From positions 62,001-126,000 of the forward strand of contig CAWDHI010000005.1 of the NCBI GenBank assembly GCA_963802095.1: DNA of 64,000 nt, read 5' to 3'. The translations under genes were made by a program, and so were the position numbers. This DNA is from CAVVEQ01 sp963802095. Lineage in GTDB: Bacteria > Chloroflexota > Anaerolineae > Anaerolineales > Anaerolineaceae. Below are positions 7,060 through 14,103 of this stretch, piece by piece. The notes beneath the pieces were generated by a model, which did not search any database, was not told the origin of the DNA, and saw only the letters and a program-made list of their open reading frames with translations. Position 1 is the stretch's first letter; every line of letters starts with the position of its first letter.

Positions 7060-9379
7060 ATTTTCCGGCTGGCTGCTCGATCTCTACGAGGACCCGCGCG
7101 ACGGCGTGGTGCTGTGGGTGATCGGCGCGGATGGAGTGCGCCACCGGCTTCATCAGAACTTCCCGGTTACCTTCTATGCCGCGGGGCCGCCTTCCCAACT
7201 GCGCGCGCTCTGGCGCTGGCTGGAAAAAGAGGGCGGTGGGGTGAAGCTGGCGCGCGAGGAGCGGCGCGACCTCTTTTTGCCAGAGCCGGTGACGGTGCTC
7301 TCTGCCGAGGTCCCAAACCCCGCCGCGCAGGTGCAGCTCTTCAAGCGCGCTTCGCAGGCCTTCCCCGCGCTCACCTACTACGATGCCGACCTGCAGCTTT
7401 CGCTGCGCTTCGCCGCCCGCACGGGTGCCTACCCGATGGCGCGCTGCCGGGTGGATGCGGATGAGGATGGCCGGGTCCACACCATCGAGGCGCTGGATTC
7501 GCCCTGGGAGCTGGACCCCGAACCCGCGCCCCTGCGCGTCCTCTATATGGAGCCGGATTGCGACCCGAACCACTCCATCCCCACCGCGTTCTGCCTGCGC
7601 TACGAGAAGCATGAGTACCGCCTGCCATTCGAGCCGGTGCGCCCGCTGCTCATCAACCTGCGCGCGCTGCTCGCGCGCTACGACCCCGACCTGATCCTCA
7701 GCCGGTGGGGGGATACCTGGCTGCTGCCGCACCTATGGGAGCTGGCCGCGCAGCACGGCTTCACGCTGCCGCTCAACCGCGAGGAAGGCCGCACGCCGCT
7801 CATCAAGAAGGAGCACACCTATTTTTCCTACGGGCAGATCATCCACCGCGGAAAGCAGATGCACCTCTTCGGGCGCTGCCACATTGACCAGCGCAACGCC
7901 ATGCTGTGGGGCGATTACGGGTTGGAGGGCACCATCGAATCGGCGCGGGTGACCTGCCTTCCGCTGCAGGTGGCGGCGCGCGTCTCACCCGGCACGGGGA
8001 TATCCTCGATGGAGTCACTCACCGCCCTGCGCACGGGGGTGCTGGTGCCCTGGCACAAGCAGCAGGCCGAAAAGCCCAAGACCGCGCTGGATCTGATCCA
8101 CGCCGACCAGGGCGGGATGGTCTACGCGCCCATCGCCGGGCTGCACGCCAATGTGGGCATGGTGGATTTCGTCTCGATGTACCCCAGCATCATGGTGCAC
8201 TGCAACATCTCGCCCGAGGTGCCCGCGCCCACCGAGCTCGGGGTCTCCGACTACCCGCCGGGGCTGGTGCCGCAGACGCTCGGTCCGCTCCTCAAGAAGC
8301 GCATCGCGCTCAAGCAGCGCGCGCTCAGCCTGCCGCTCTGGGACCCGCGCCGGGAATATGACAAGGCCCGCTCGCAGGCCTACAAATGGCTGCTGGTGAC
8401 CTGCTTCGGTTACCTGGGCTACAAGAACGCGCGCTTCGGGCGGATCGAATCGCACGAGGCGGTGACCACCTGGGGGCGCGAGGCGCTGCTCGAGGCCAAG
8501 GAGGCCGCCGAGGATATGGGCTTCACCGTGCTGCACATGTACGTGGATGGCCTGTGGGTGCAGAAGGAGGGCTGCAGCCAACCGGCCGATTTCAACGAGC
8601 TGCTGGTGGAGATCTCGGCGCGCACGCACCTGCCGGTGGGGCTGGATGGGGTCTACCGCTGGGTGGCTTTTTTGGCATCCAGGGTGGACCCGCGCGTGGC
8701 GGTGCCCAACCGCTACTTTGGCGCCTTCCAGGATGGCTCGCTCAAGGTGCGCGGCATCGACGTGCGCCGGCACGACACACCCGTCTTCATCGGGGATACC
8801 CAGATGGCGATCCTGGAGTGCTTCGCTGGCGCGCCGGATGCGGCCAGCCTGCACGGGCTGGTGCCGCAGGCGGTGGGGATTCTGCGCAGGCGGCTGAAAA
8901 AGCTGAAGGAGGGCTCGGTGCCCCTGGAGGACCTGCTGGTGACCCAGCGGCTCAGCCGCGAGATCGCGCAGTATAAGGACCCCTCCCCGGCGGCGCGCGC
9001 CGCGGCGCAGCTGGAGGCGATCGGTCAGCATGTGCGCCCGGGGCAGAAGGTGCGCTTTTTGCTTCTCAGAGGTGAGCGCGCCGTGCACGCCTGGAATTTG
9101 CCGGCTTCGCCCGAGCCGCAGCAGCTGGATTTCGCCCGCTACCGCGAGCTGACCATCCGCGCGGCCAGCAACATCTTCGCGCCGCTGGGGATCAGCGAGG
9201 GGTTATTGAACAACCTGGTGGGCGGGGAGGGGGTGGCGATGGAGCTTGCCGGGATGGAACTGCGCGGGAGGGCGGAGCTGCACCGCGCGGAATGGCTGGC
9301 ACTGCCCGAAGGGGAGCCTGTGGAGGAGGGGATTTCGGCGGAAAGCCGAAAGGCTGTGAAGGAAAGGGTGGGGTTTTAA
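7052..9379 (+). CDS. Divergent family-B DNA polymerase with altered catalytic motifs
   Basis: About 775 residues; the ATG at 7052 overlaps the previous gene. The C-terminal half shows family-B polymerase motifs: motif A DFVSMYPSI (Asp372), motif B as KWLLVTCFGYLGY (Lys445 kept, but the usual NS replaced by VT), and motif C as HMYVDGLWV. Aligned to the usual YGDTDSLFV, motif C keeps the second Asp (Asp499) but has Tyr497 in place of the first. In the exonuclease half, the Exo I acidic motif is not recognisable as DIE (YMEPD near residue 165). The Exo II block reads GDTWLLPHL where GDNFDLPYL is usual, losing the catalytic Asp. Proofreading is therefore probably absent. It is very GC-rich and belongs to the phage-like island; its 3' end is duplicated at 10412-10501. 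Confidence 0.75.
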   Translation: MAEFSGWLLDLYEDPRDGVVLWVIGADGVRHRLHQNFPVTFYAAGPPSQLRALWRWLEKEGGGVKLAREERRDLFLPEPVTVLSAEVPNPAAQVQLFKRASQAFPALTYYDADLQLSLRFAARTGAYPMARCRVDADEDGRVHTIEALDSPWELDPEPAPLRVLYMEPDCDPNHSIPTAFCLRYEKHEYRLPFEPVRPLLINLRALLARYDPDLILSRWGDTWLLPHLWELAAQHGFTLPLNREEGRTPLIKKEHTYFSYGQIIHRGKQMHLFGRCHIDQRNAMLWGDYGLEGTIESARVTCLPLQVAARVSPGTGISSMESLTALRTGVLVPWHKQQAEKPKTALDLIHADQGGMVYAPIAGLHANVGMVDFVSMYPSIMVHCNISPEVPAPTELGVSDYPPGLVPQTLGPLLKKRIALKQRALSLPLWDPRREYDKARSQAYKWLLVTCFGYLGYKNARFGRIESHEAVTTWGREALLEAKEAAEDMGFTVLHMYVDGLWVQKEGCSQPADFNELLVEISARTHLPVGLDGVYRWVAFLASRVDPRVAVPNRYFGAFQDGSLKVRGIDVRRHDTPVFIGDTQMAILECFAGAPDAASLHGLVPQAVGILRRRLKKLKEGSVPLEDLLVTQRLSREIAQYKDPSPAARAAAQLEAIGQHVRPGQKVRFLLLRGERAVHAWNLPASPEPQQLDFARYRELTIRAASNIFAPLGISEGLLNNLVGGEGVAMELAGMELRGRAELHRAEWLALPEGEPVEEGISAESRKAVKERVGF

Positions 9380-9392
9380 GAGGTTTGAATTC

Positions 9393-9427
9393 ATCATTAT
9401 TAAATAAATCATTATTAAATAAATCAT
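9393..9427. repeat. AT-rich tandem repeat upstream of higBA
   Basis: ATCATTATTAAATAA occurs twice in tandem (9393-9407, 9408-9422), followed by five bases of a third copy. It lies between the polymerase stop codon and the HigBA promoter. Confidence 0.8.
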
Positions 9428-9429
9428 GC

Positions 9430-9458
9430 TAGACACGATATGTAAGATATGATATACT
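9430..9458 (+). promoter_or_regulatory. Promoter of the HigBA toxin-antitoxin operon
   Basis: TAGACA (9430-9435), 17 bases, TATACT (9453-9458). The spacer holds GATATG twice, three bases apart, a possible HigA-binding site. The -10 box ends six bases before the GTG start of higB at 9465, which implies a leaderless transcript. Confidence 0.55.
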
Positions 9459-9464
9459 CTCCAT

Positions 9465-9752
9465 GTGATTAAATCCTTTGCAAGCGCGGAAGAAGAGCGA
9501 ATTTTCAACGGGTATCGATCAAAGCATTTTCCAATGGAAATTCAGAAAACAGCTTACCGAAAGCTCAGGATCATCCACAACGCAAAAGACATCCGCGACT
9601 TGAAGGCATTACCTGGCAACAAATTCGAGATGCTTGAGCGAGAGCGAAAAGGGCAGTGCAGTATTCGGATCAACGACCAGTACCGGGTGTGCTTCCGCTG
9701 GGCGGAGGAAGAAAAAAACGCCTATGATGTGGAAATAACGGATTATCACTAG
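9465..9752 (+). CDS. higB: HigB-type (RelE superfamily) mRNA interferase toxin
   Basis: A 95-residue toxin. Residues follow the HigB family closely: IKSFASAEEERIF at the start, IQKTAYRKLRIIHNAKDIRDL in the middle, and GQCSIRINDQYRVCFRW with DVEITDYH at the end. HigB toxins cleave mRNA on the ribosome. The GTG at 9465 is chosen because the family starts (M)IKSF; an overlapping ATG at 9463 is in another frame. The toxin gene precedes the antitoxin gene by 12 bases, the reversed order typical of higBA. Regulation is probably by HigA acting on the promoter just upstream. Confidence 0.9.
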   Translation: MIKSFASAEEERIFNGYRSKHFPMEIQKTAYRKLRIIHNAKDIRDLKALPGNKFEMLERERKGQCSIRINDQYRVCFRWAEEEKNAYDVEITDYH

Positions 9753-9764
9753 AAGAGGTTGACG

Positions 9765-10076
9765 ATGAACACACAGAAAAAAGATTTCGGGCCGCTGCAC
9801 CCGGGCGAGGTGCTGATGGAGGATTACCTGGTCCCGGCCGGGATTAGCCAGACGCGCCTGGCGCTCAATATGCGCGTCTCCCCTCAGAAGATCAACGATA
9901 TCGTCAACGGCAAGCGCGCTGTCACTGCCGATACCGCCCTTCGACTTGGGCTGGCAACCGGTACAACGCCGGAATTCTGGCTTTCGCTGCAGATGGATTA
10001 CGACCTGCAGACGGTGGAGATGAATGAAGGCACCAGGATCGAAAGGGAAGTGCTGCCGCTCTTGGAAAAAGCCTAA
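9765..10076 (+). CDS. higA: HigA-type antitoxin, XRE-family DNA-binding protein
   Basis: A 103-residue antitoxin. LHPGEVLMEDYLVPAGISQTRLAL is the standard HigA opening, followed by the helix-turn-helix (SQTRLALNMRVSPQKINDIVNGKR) and TPEFWLSLQMDYDL. HigA neutralises HigB and represses the operon. ATG 9765 is preferred over an in-frame TTG at 9759 because AGAAGAGG lies six bases before it. The gene ends shortly before a strong hairpin at 10097-10121. Confidence 0.9.
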   Translation: MNTQKKDFGPLHPGEVLMEDYLVPAGISQTRLALNMRVSPQKINDIVNGKRAVTADTALRLGLATGTTPEFWLSLQMDYDLQTVEMNEGTRIEREVLPLLEKA

Positions 10077-10089
10077 GAGGGATTTGGAT

Positions 10090-10121
10090 AAAAAAAGCCG
10101 GCCACCTGAAAGGTGACCGGC
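10090..10121 (-). terminator. Hairpin terminator between higA and the Cys-rich gene
   Basis: An 11-bp stem with one mismatch (10097-10107 with 10111-10121) and a three-base loop. The run of seven A at 10090-10096 reads as a T-run on the minus strand, so it terminates the Cys-rich gene and may also stop higA transcripts. Confidence 0.75.
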
Positions 10122-10145
10122 CCGGGACACGAAATTACCCTCTTC

Positions 10146-10349
10146 TTACTTGCGCAGATCAGCCAGGTGCTCTTCCACCGCCTGGACTTCCAATTTCAGG
10201 TCCATGAGGTAGCCTTCCAGATCGGCGATCTTTTCGGCCTTGGTCTGGTAGCGCCGCTCAAAGCGCCCGCCGTGACAGCCGCACTCACAACCGCCACCGG
10301 AATGGCAATCGCATGTCTCGCCTGTTTGGCAATTACATTCTTCACACAT
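10146..10349 (-). CDS. Small Cys-rich protein with C-terminal coiled coil
   Basis: A 67-residue protein with two parts. Residues 1-27 hold eight Cys and two His (CEECNCQTGETCDCHSGGG, then CECGCHGG), a probable metal-binding cluster. Residues 28-67 are a charged helix ending VEEHLADLRK. AAAGGAG lies eight bases before the ATG and a -10 box TACAAT reads on the minus strand at 10379-10384. A terminator follows at 10090-10121, so it is a complete single-gene unit. The function is unknown; metal storage or sensing, or a redox role, are possible from composition alone. Confidence 0.7.
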   Translation of the reverse strand: MCEECNCQTGETCDCHSGGGCECGCHGGRFERRYQTKAEKIADLEGYLMDLKLEVQAVEEHLADLRK

Positions 10350-10411
10350 TTTGGATCTCCTTTTTTTAGGAATACTCTATTGTAATCCGATTGAGATAAT
10401 TGGACTGCTGG

Positions 10412-10501
10412 GAGTGGCTGGCACTGCCGGAAGGGGAGGCGGTTGAGGAGGGGATCTCGGTGGAAAGCCGCAAGGTAGTGGCGGAGAGGGTGGGATTCTA
10501 A
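10412..10501 (+). pseudogene. Duplicated 3' end of the divergent DNA polymerase gene
   Basis: Twenty-nine codons plus TAA encode EWLALPEGEAVEEGIS... and end ...ERVGF. This matches the last 29 residues of the polymerase (ending at 9379) at 25 positions, with the same stop position. Nothing resembling the rest of the polymerase lies upstream, so this is a remnant of a second copy or of a recombination event. It is placed just behind the HigBA and Cys-rich genes, as if these were inserted next to, or replaced, a second polymerase gene. Confidence 0.8.
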
Positions 10502-10599
10502 TTTTGGGGGTGGGCTTTTGCCCGCTGATACTGGTTTTGGTTGGTAGTCTTCACTTGCCCGTCCAACTATAACTCGTTCTTTTGGTGAGTCCAGAATGG

Positions 10600-11292
10600 C
10601 TATCGATTTTCCAGGAATATTATAAAATCTTGGTCATAATCACCATTAACATGATTACTATTCCATAAACCAGATTTCCTGACCTTTTCGCTATTTGACC
10701 AATACCCTAGCCAAGAAGAACTCGGACTTTCTATTGAGTGATTTATGAATTTGTAATTACTTAGGAGCGCTATTGAATTCCTTTCAATGGTACCCCGCAT
10801 GCTATTTGGACCAGGTTCATCCTCAACTTCGAGCCAGAGAAACGGCATTCTCTTTATATATTGACTAACCGATTGTTCCAATGGTTTTTCAAGAAGTCTT
10901 ATTTCTCTAGACGCATCTGCGCCAATCCCCCAAGTACCTTCGAATTTATCAGAAGAATCGTCTTTACTCATCAAAGCGGAGCCGACAAAAGATCGGAAGA
11001 TTGATCCACGGTGATTACCCCCACCATCTTTTTCGATCCCTTTATGTTGCTTTAGACGGTTCCAAAGTGACGATCTAGAGTGTTCCTTTAATGCGTGAGT
11101 GCCAACTCGAACTACTCTTGGACCAATCCCTGTTTGATTTCGTTCTTCTCCAGGTTCAAAGAAAAAGTAGACTCCCCGTTTTGGCCAGCTCATCTTTCCA
11201 TTACAATTCTCAAGAGTGCTTTTCCCATCCAATCTTCTTTCAAGGTTGGCTAAAAATTCATAAAAAACAATGATGTCCTTCAACCTGCTCAT
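10600..11292 (-). CDS. GIY-YIG nuclease-like protein
   Basis: A 230-residue protein. Near residue 40 it has RGVYFFFEPGE, then PRVVRVGTHAL about 18 residues later. This is the GIY...YIG pattern in variant form (GVY / RVG), followed by SLWNRLKQHKG with the conserved Arg helix and NHRGSIFRSFVG. GIY-YIG domains cut DNA, using the Tyr pair, an Arg and a C-terminal Glu (candidate Glu in TIERNSIALLSNY, near residue 170). It is AT-rich compared with its neighbours, which suggests transfer. The role could be restriction, repair or mobile-element related. It shares an upstream 15-base motif with the next nuclease-like gene. Confidence 0.65.
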   Translation of the reverse strand: MSRLKDIIVFYEFLANLERRLDGKSTLENCNGKMSWPKRGVYFFFEPGEERNQTGIGPRVVRVGTHALKEHSRSSLWNRLKQHKGIEKDGGGNHRGSIFRSFVGSALMSKDDSSDKFEGTWGIGADASREIRLLEKPLEQSVSQYIKRMPFLWLEVEDEPGPNSMRGTIERNSIALLSNYKFINHSIESPSSSWLGYWSNSEKVRKSGLWNSNHVNGDYDQDFIIFLENR

Positions 11293-11338
11293 TATATTTG
11301 CCTGCCAATTTGCCTTTAATCCAGACCAGTTATTGCCT

Positions 11339-11353
11339 GATCACCGTTCTTTT
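11339..11353 (-). promoter_or_regulatory. 15-base motif shared upstream of two nuclease-like genes, copy 1
   Basis: AAAAGAACGGTGATC (minus strand) lies 46 bases before the start of the gene at 10600-11292. An identical copy lies at 12498-12512. It may be a shared control site or the footprint of a cassette boundary. Confidence 0.4.
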
Positions 11354-11459
11354 AGCTGATTATTAATTTCCTTGCCTCACCAATTCCACTTCCGAACCAT
11401 CCCCCCGATGTGAATTTCTACATCTGCGGATCGGCCAGTGATCGAAATATTTTACAAAA

Positions 11460-12469
11460 TCATTTTTGAGAATCCTCACTTGATAAAGAAGTTGCCCGAA
11501 TAATCGGTGGAGGAGGGTCATTTGCTAAACGAGCATCTTCTTCTCGCACTCCTGCTTGGCAAGGAGGTCTTCTTTTTGGGGGCGGTATTAATAGGGCATC
11601 GACTGGGCTTAAGGGGCGGATGTTATCAGGTGTCGTGGGAAAGGGCTCCTTGTTTTCGATTGTTGGAATCATGGGCTCTAAAGCATACACTTCGATTTTC
11701 TTTTATTCTTTAATACGGAAATAATCACATCATGGATTTCTAAATAATTCTTATCTTTTCCAAATTTGGGTCTACAAAAAGCATTCATTTCTGAGAGAAA
11801 ATGATTTGTATAATTAATGAAAATATTCCTTTCCCCTTCTACAAACTTGTAGATCGCATTGCCATTCTTTGGTGTTCTCTGGAGGTCGCAAAGTAAATTT
11901 CCCCGGAACAATTTCCATTCGCCCATTTTTCGAAATCCATAGTCAAACAATAAATTAATCCCCTCCGAGATTTGTAGTTGTGCCACATTTATACGAAATG
12001 TAGGAAAACGGATTAAATCGGGTTTTAAGTAGGGGGCATAATCAGTAAAAGTATCTAATAATGCAATTTGGCCTTCGGTAAAGGGAATACTATTATCAAA
12101 ACCATTAATAACGAGACATAATTCACACCATTTCTTTCGATCAAAACCAGTTCTAACTAATTCAGGGTATTGAATTAGTGATTTTCTTCTGGAATTATTG
12201 AAGTGGTATTTATTATCCAGCGCAATAACAAAACCAGGTTCGGGTACAAATAGGTCGATCTTTGGTAAATCTTCGTTCATAATTAAATACTCAAGATACC
12301 CTGGTATATTTGGTGTTTTAATTTCTGGATCAGTTGGCTTGTCCCATCGGATGTTGATATGTAAATCGTAATCACAGCATATTTTGCCAAATATATTTAT
12401 TATGAATTCACAAAGTTCCTTGATTTCACAATTCTTTTCCTCAATATTATTTTTATCGCAATAATTCAT
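11460..12469 (-). pseudogene. Frameshifted fusion of a PD-(D/E)XK-like domain with a GIY-YIG-like domain
   Basis: Two frames join into one protein of about 335 residues. The N-terminal part has KIDLFV (Asp72) and then VIALDNKYHF (Asp85-Asn-Lys87), which fits a PD-(D/E)XK nuclease core with restriction-like features. From about residue 180 comes GFRKMGEWKL, GNAIYKFV and NIFINYT, a module also seen at 16994-17402 and related to GIY-YIG-like proteins (IYAFV...YIG). Near 11,696-11,706, in an A-rich run on the coding strand, the frame breaks. The continuation in the next frame reads KIEVYALEPMIPT and ends with a Pro-rich tail (RPLSPVDALLIPPPKRRPPC) at 11460. It is AT-rich, unlike flanking genes. 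Confidence 0.5.
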
Positions 12470-12497
12470 GTTTATCGCCTAAATTTAGGTGTAGGTC

Positions 12498-12512
12498 GAT
12501 CACCGTTCTTTT
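12498..12512 (-). promoter_or_regulatory. 15-base motif shared upstream of two nuclease-like genes, copy 2
   Basis: Identical to 11339-11353 and in the same orientation, 28 bases before the start of the fusion gene. The two copies flank the fusion gene as direct repeats. Confidence 0.4.
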
Positions 12513-12542
12513 GACCGACATTTGCATTTTTGATTAAATATT

Positions 12543-13283
12543 CTATCTCAAATCCCCGTACCCCATGTCGATCATCCACTGGCAGATCACCGGTCCGCCG
12601 TGCCGGTCGGGTTCCTGCCAGTCCGGAAATCCGGTAAAGCCGCGGAAATAACCGTTGGGACCGGTGAGCTGGTCGATCGCCGCCGGCGATAGCTCGGCAT
12701 CCCCGATGGCGATGGCGTGGATGTGTACAGGCGATCCGGGATACACCTCGCCGTGGTTGCGCAGCCAGGCGGCGAAGCCGGAAGCGCGCAGGGCGCGGAT
12801 GAGCGGCTCCACTTCATCCCACAGCACCACCCATTCCGGCAGTTGGATCACGGAAAGATCCACCGCTCCGCCGTCCAGGTGGGTGCCGAAGCTCAGCTCG
12901 CCGTTATCGTGGTAGCTGCCCTGGGTGATGGCTTTGCCCGTGATATCGATAGGTCCGCCGTAAAGTTCCGCCGCGTGCTGCAGCATGGCATAGGCACGCG
13001 CGTTTATCGTCCAGCCGTTGACTTCCAAGCGGGTGTAATCCTCGGGCGGTTTCCAGCAGCCATAGGGTTCCGGCGTTGGGGTGAGGGTGGGCGTCGCGGT
13101 CGGCGTGGGGCTGAGCGTGACCGTGGCGGTGGGGGCCGGGGTTTCGGTGGATGTGGGCAGCGGGGTGGGGGTTGGCGCGGGGGAGAAAACTCCGCAGCCG
13201 GAGAGAAGGATGCAGGTTGCGAAAAAGAAAACGATCCGGCTTACTGAATATTTATAAATATTTTCCTCAAATTCAACTTGCAC
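12543..13283 (-). CDS. Lipoprotein with a DD-peptidase / M15-like fold
   Basis: About 246 residues. The N-terminal hydrophobic helix ends in a lipobox (LLSGCG), followed by a Thr/Pro linker of TPTPT repeats and then a globular domain. That domain carries GTHLDGGAVDLS (the His and Asp pattern of D-Ala-D-Ala peptidases and Hedgehog-like zinc enzymes) and a later HIHAIAIGD supplying the third ligand. A preceding SYHDNGELSFG fits the same fold. It is probably a surface-anchored cell-wall peptidase. The start is uncertain: GTG 13283 gives a leader with an unusual acidic beginning and overlaps the remnant at 13241-13365. Confidence 0.65.
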   Translation of the reverse strand: MQVEFEENIYKYSVSRIVFFFATCILLSGCGVFSPAPTPTPLPTSTETPAPTATVTLSPTPTATPTLTPTPEPYGCWKPPEDYTRLEVNGWTINARAYAMLQHAAELYGGPIDITGKAITQGSYHDNGELSFGTHLDGGAVDLSVIQLPEWVVLWDEVEPLIRALRASGFAAWLRNHGEVYPGSPVHIHAIAIGDAELSPAAIDQLTGPNGYFRGFTGFPDWQEPDRHGGPVICQWMIDMGYGDLR

Positions 13284-13365
13284 TCAGGTCTAAATCCCTT
13301 CATCAGCCCGTCAGCAATGTTCAAAATCCACTCGTAATAATATTCTTCCTCTGTCAGGGGGATCG
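13241..13365 (-). pseudogene. Diverged C-terminal remnant of a GIY-YIG-like gene
   Basis: A short frame reads EEEYYYEWILNIADGLMKG then FRPEC, ending at TAA 13241-13243. It resembles the tails at 13978-14038 and 16994-17402 (AEGLVKEFKPGW against ADGLMKGFRPEC) but is much more diverged. It lies at the start of the lipoprotein gene, the same placement as the 13978 remnant. This is a weak similarity seen by eye. Confidence 0.35.
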
Positions 13366-13366
13366 A

Positions 13367-13963
13367 TCACTCCGGGCTTGAATAGAAGATGATCATGAAT
13401 GCCTCATAATCGGCCGTCTTTGGCCAGAATTCAAGGGTGACCCGGGGCGTGTTCGAGAGGTCCTCGCGGATGAAGGTCATGAGGTAGGTGTTTTCACCGG
13501 CCACCGTCTCTCCCTGTTCGTTTCTCCCGATAATGAAGCCGTGTTCCTGGGCTGTCTTGACGTAGTGCGCCTCGATCTTGGCAAACCTGGTCTGCCCTGG
13601 CAGTTCGATGATCTCCCAATAGTACGGTTCGGGCACGGAAAGGTTGATCGCTTGATTTTTGACATCATTTTGCACGCCCTGGATGACCGTTTTATCGTTA
13701 TACATGAATTTACCACCCGGAATGACTTTGAACCTCCAGACCTGGGGGGTGGGGTCATATTTGGTGGGCGTTGCGGCAAATGAAAATCGCGGGGTCTGCG
13801 ATGGCATCGCGGTTCGGGTCGGGCTGGGGGAGGGCTCGGGCGTTTGGGTGGCAGTTGCTGTGGGGGTGGGTGAGGGCTGTATGAATGGCAGACGGATGGA
13901 TGCATCCTGGCAGGCGCAGGTGAACAGACCTAACAACACGATCGCGAGAAAAGCGCTTCTCAT
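13367..13963 (-). CDS. Putative lipoprotein of unknown function
   Basis: About 198 residues. The leader MRSAFLAIVLLGLFTCAC ends in a lipobox-like Cys. A linker of TPTATATQTPEPSPSPT follows, then a domain containing GGKFMYNDKTVIQGVQ, PEPYYWEIIELPGQ and a C-terminal DYEAFMIIFYSSPE. No family is recognised. The ATG at 13963 is chosen because the upstream continuation of the frame reads through a GIY-YIG-like remnant in the wrong frame, and AAAGG precedes the start. It is probably an exported protein, like the neighbouring linker lipoprotein. Confidence 0.65.
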   Translation of the reverse strand: MRSAFLAIVLLGLFTCACQDASIRLPFIQPSPTPTATATQTPEPSPSPTRTAMPSQTPRFSFAATPTKYDPTPQVWRFKVIPGGKFMYNDKTVIQGVQNDVKNQAINLSVPEPYYWEIIELPGQTRFAKIEAHYVKTAQEHGFIIGRNEQGETVAGENTYLMTFIREDLSNTPRVTLEFWPKTADYEAFMIIFYSSPE

Positions 13964-13977
13964 TCCATCTAACCTTT

Positions 13978-14038
13978 CCACCCCGGCTTGAATTCCTTCA
14001 CCAGCCCTTCCGCCAGCCCCGCGGCCAAGTCCACGCGG
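13978..14038 (-). pseudogene. C-terminal remnant of a GIY-YIG-like gene, near-identical to 17003-17063
   Basis: On the minus strand this encodes RVDLAAGLAEGLVKEFKPGW. Sixty-one bases match 17003-17063 with only two differences. The upstream 30-40 bases still read GVLFLEERQYRC in frame, a weaker match. The rest of the gene is gone; the DHHW-type gene ends about 65 bases away. It shows that a close paralog of the gene at 16994-17402 once stood here, or that the tail was copied by recombination. Confidence 0.75.
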
Positions 14039-14103
14039 GAGCACCGGTATTGCCTCTCTTCCAGGAATAAAACGCCAGGGAGTATGGTAATGATGATCGC
14101 TAC

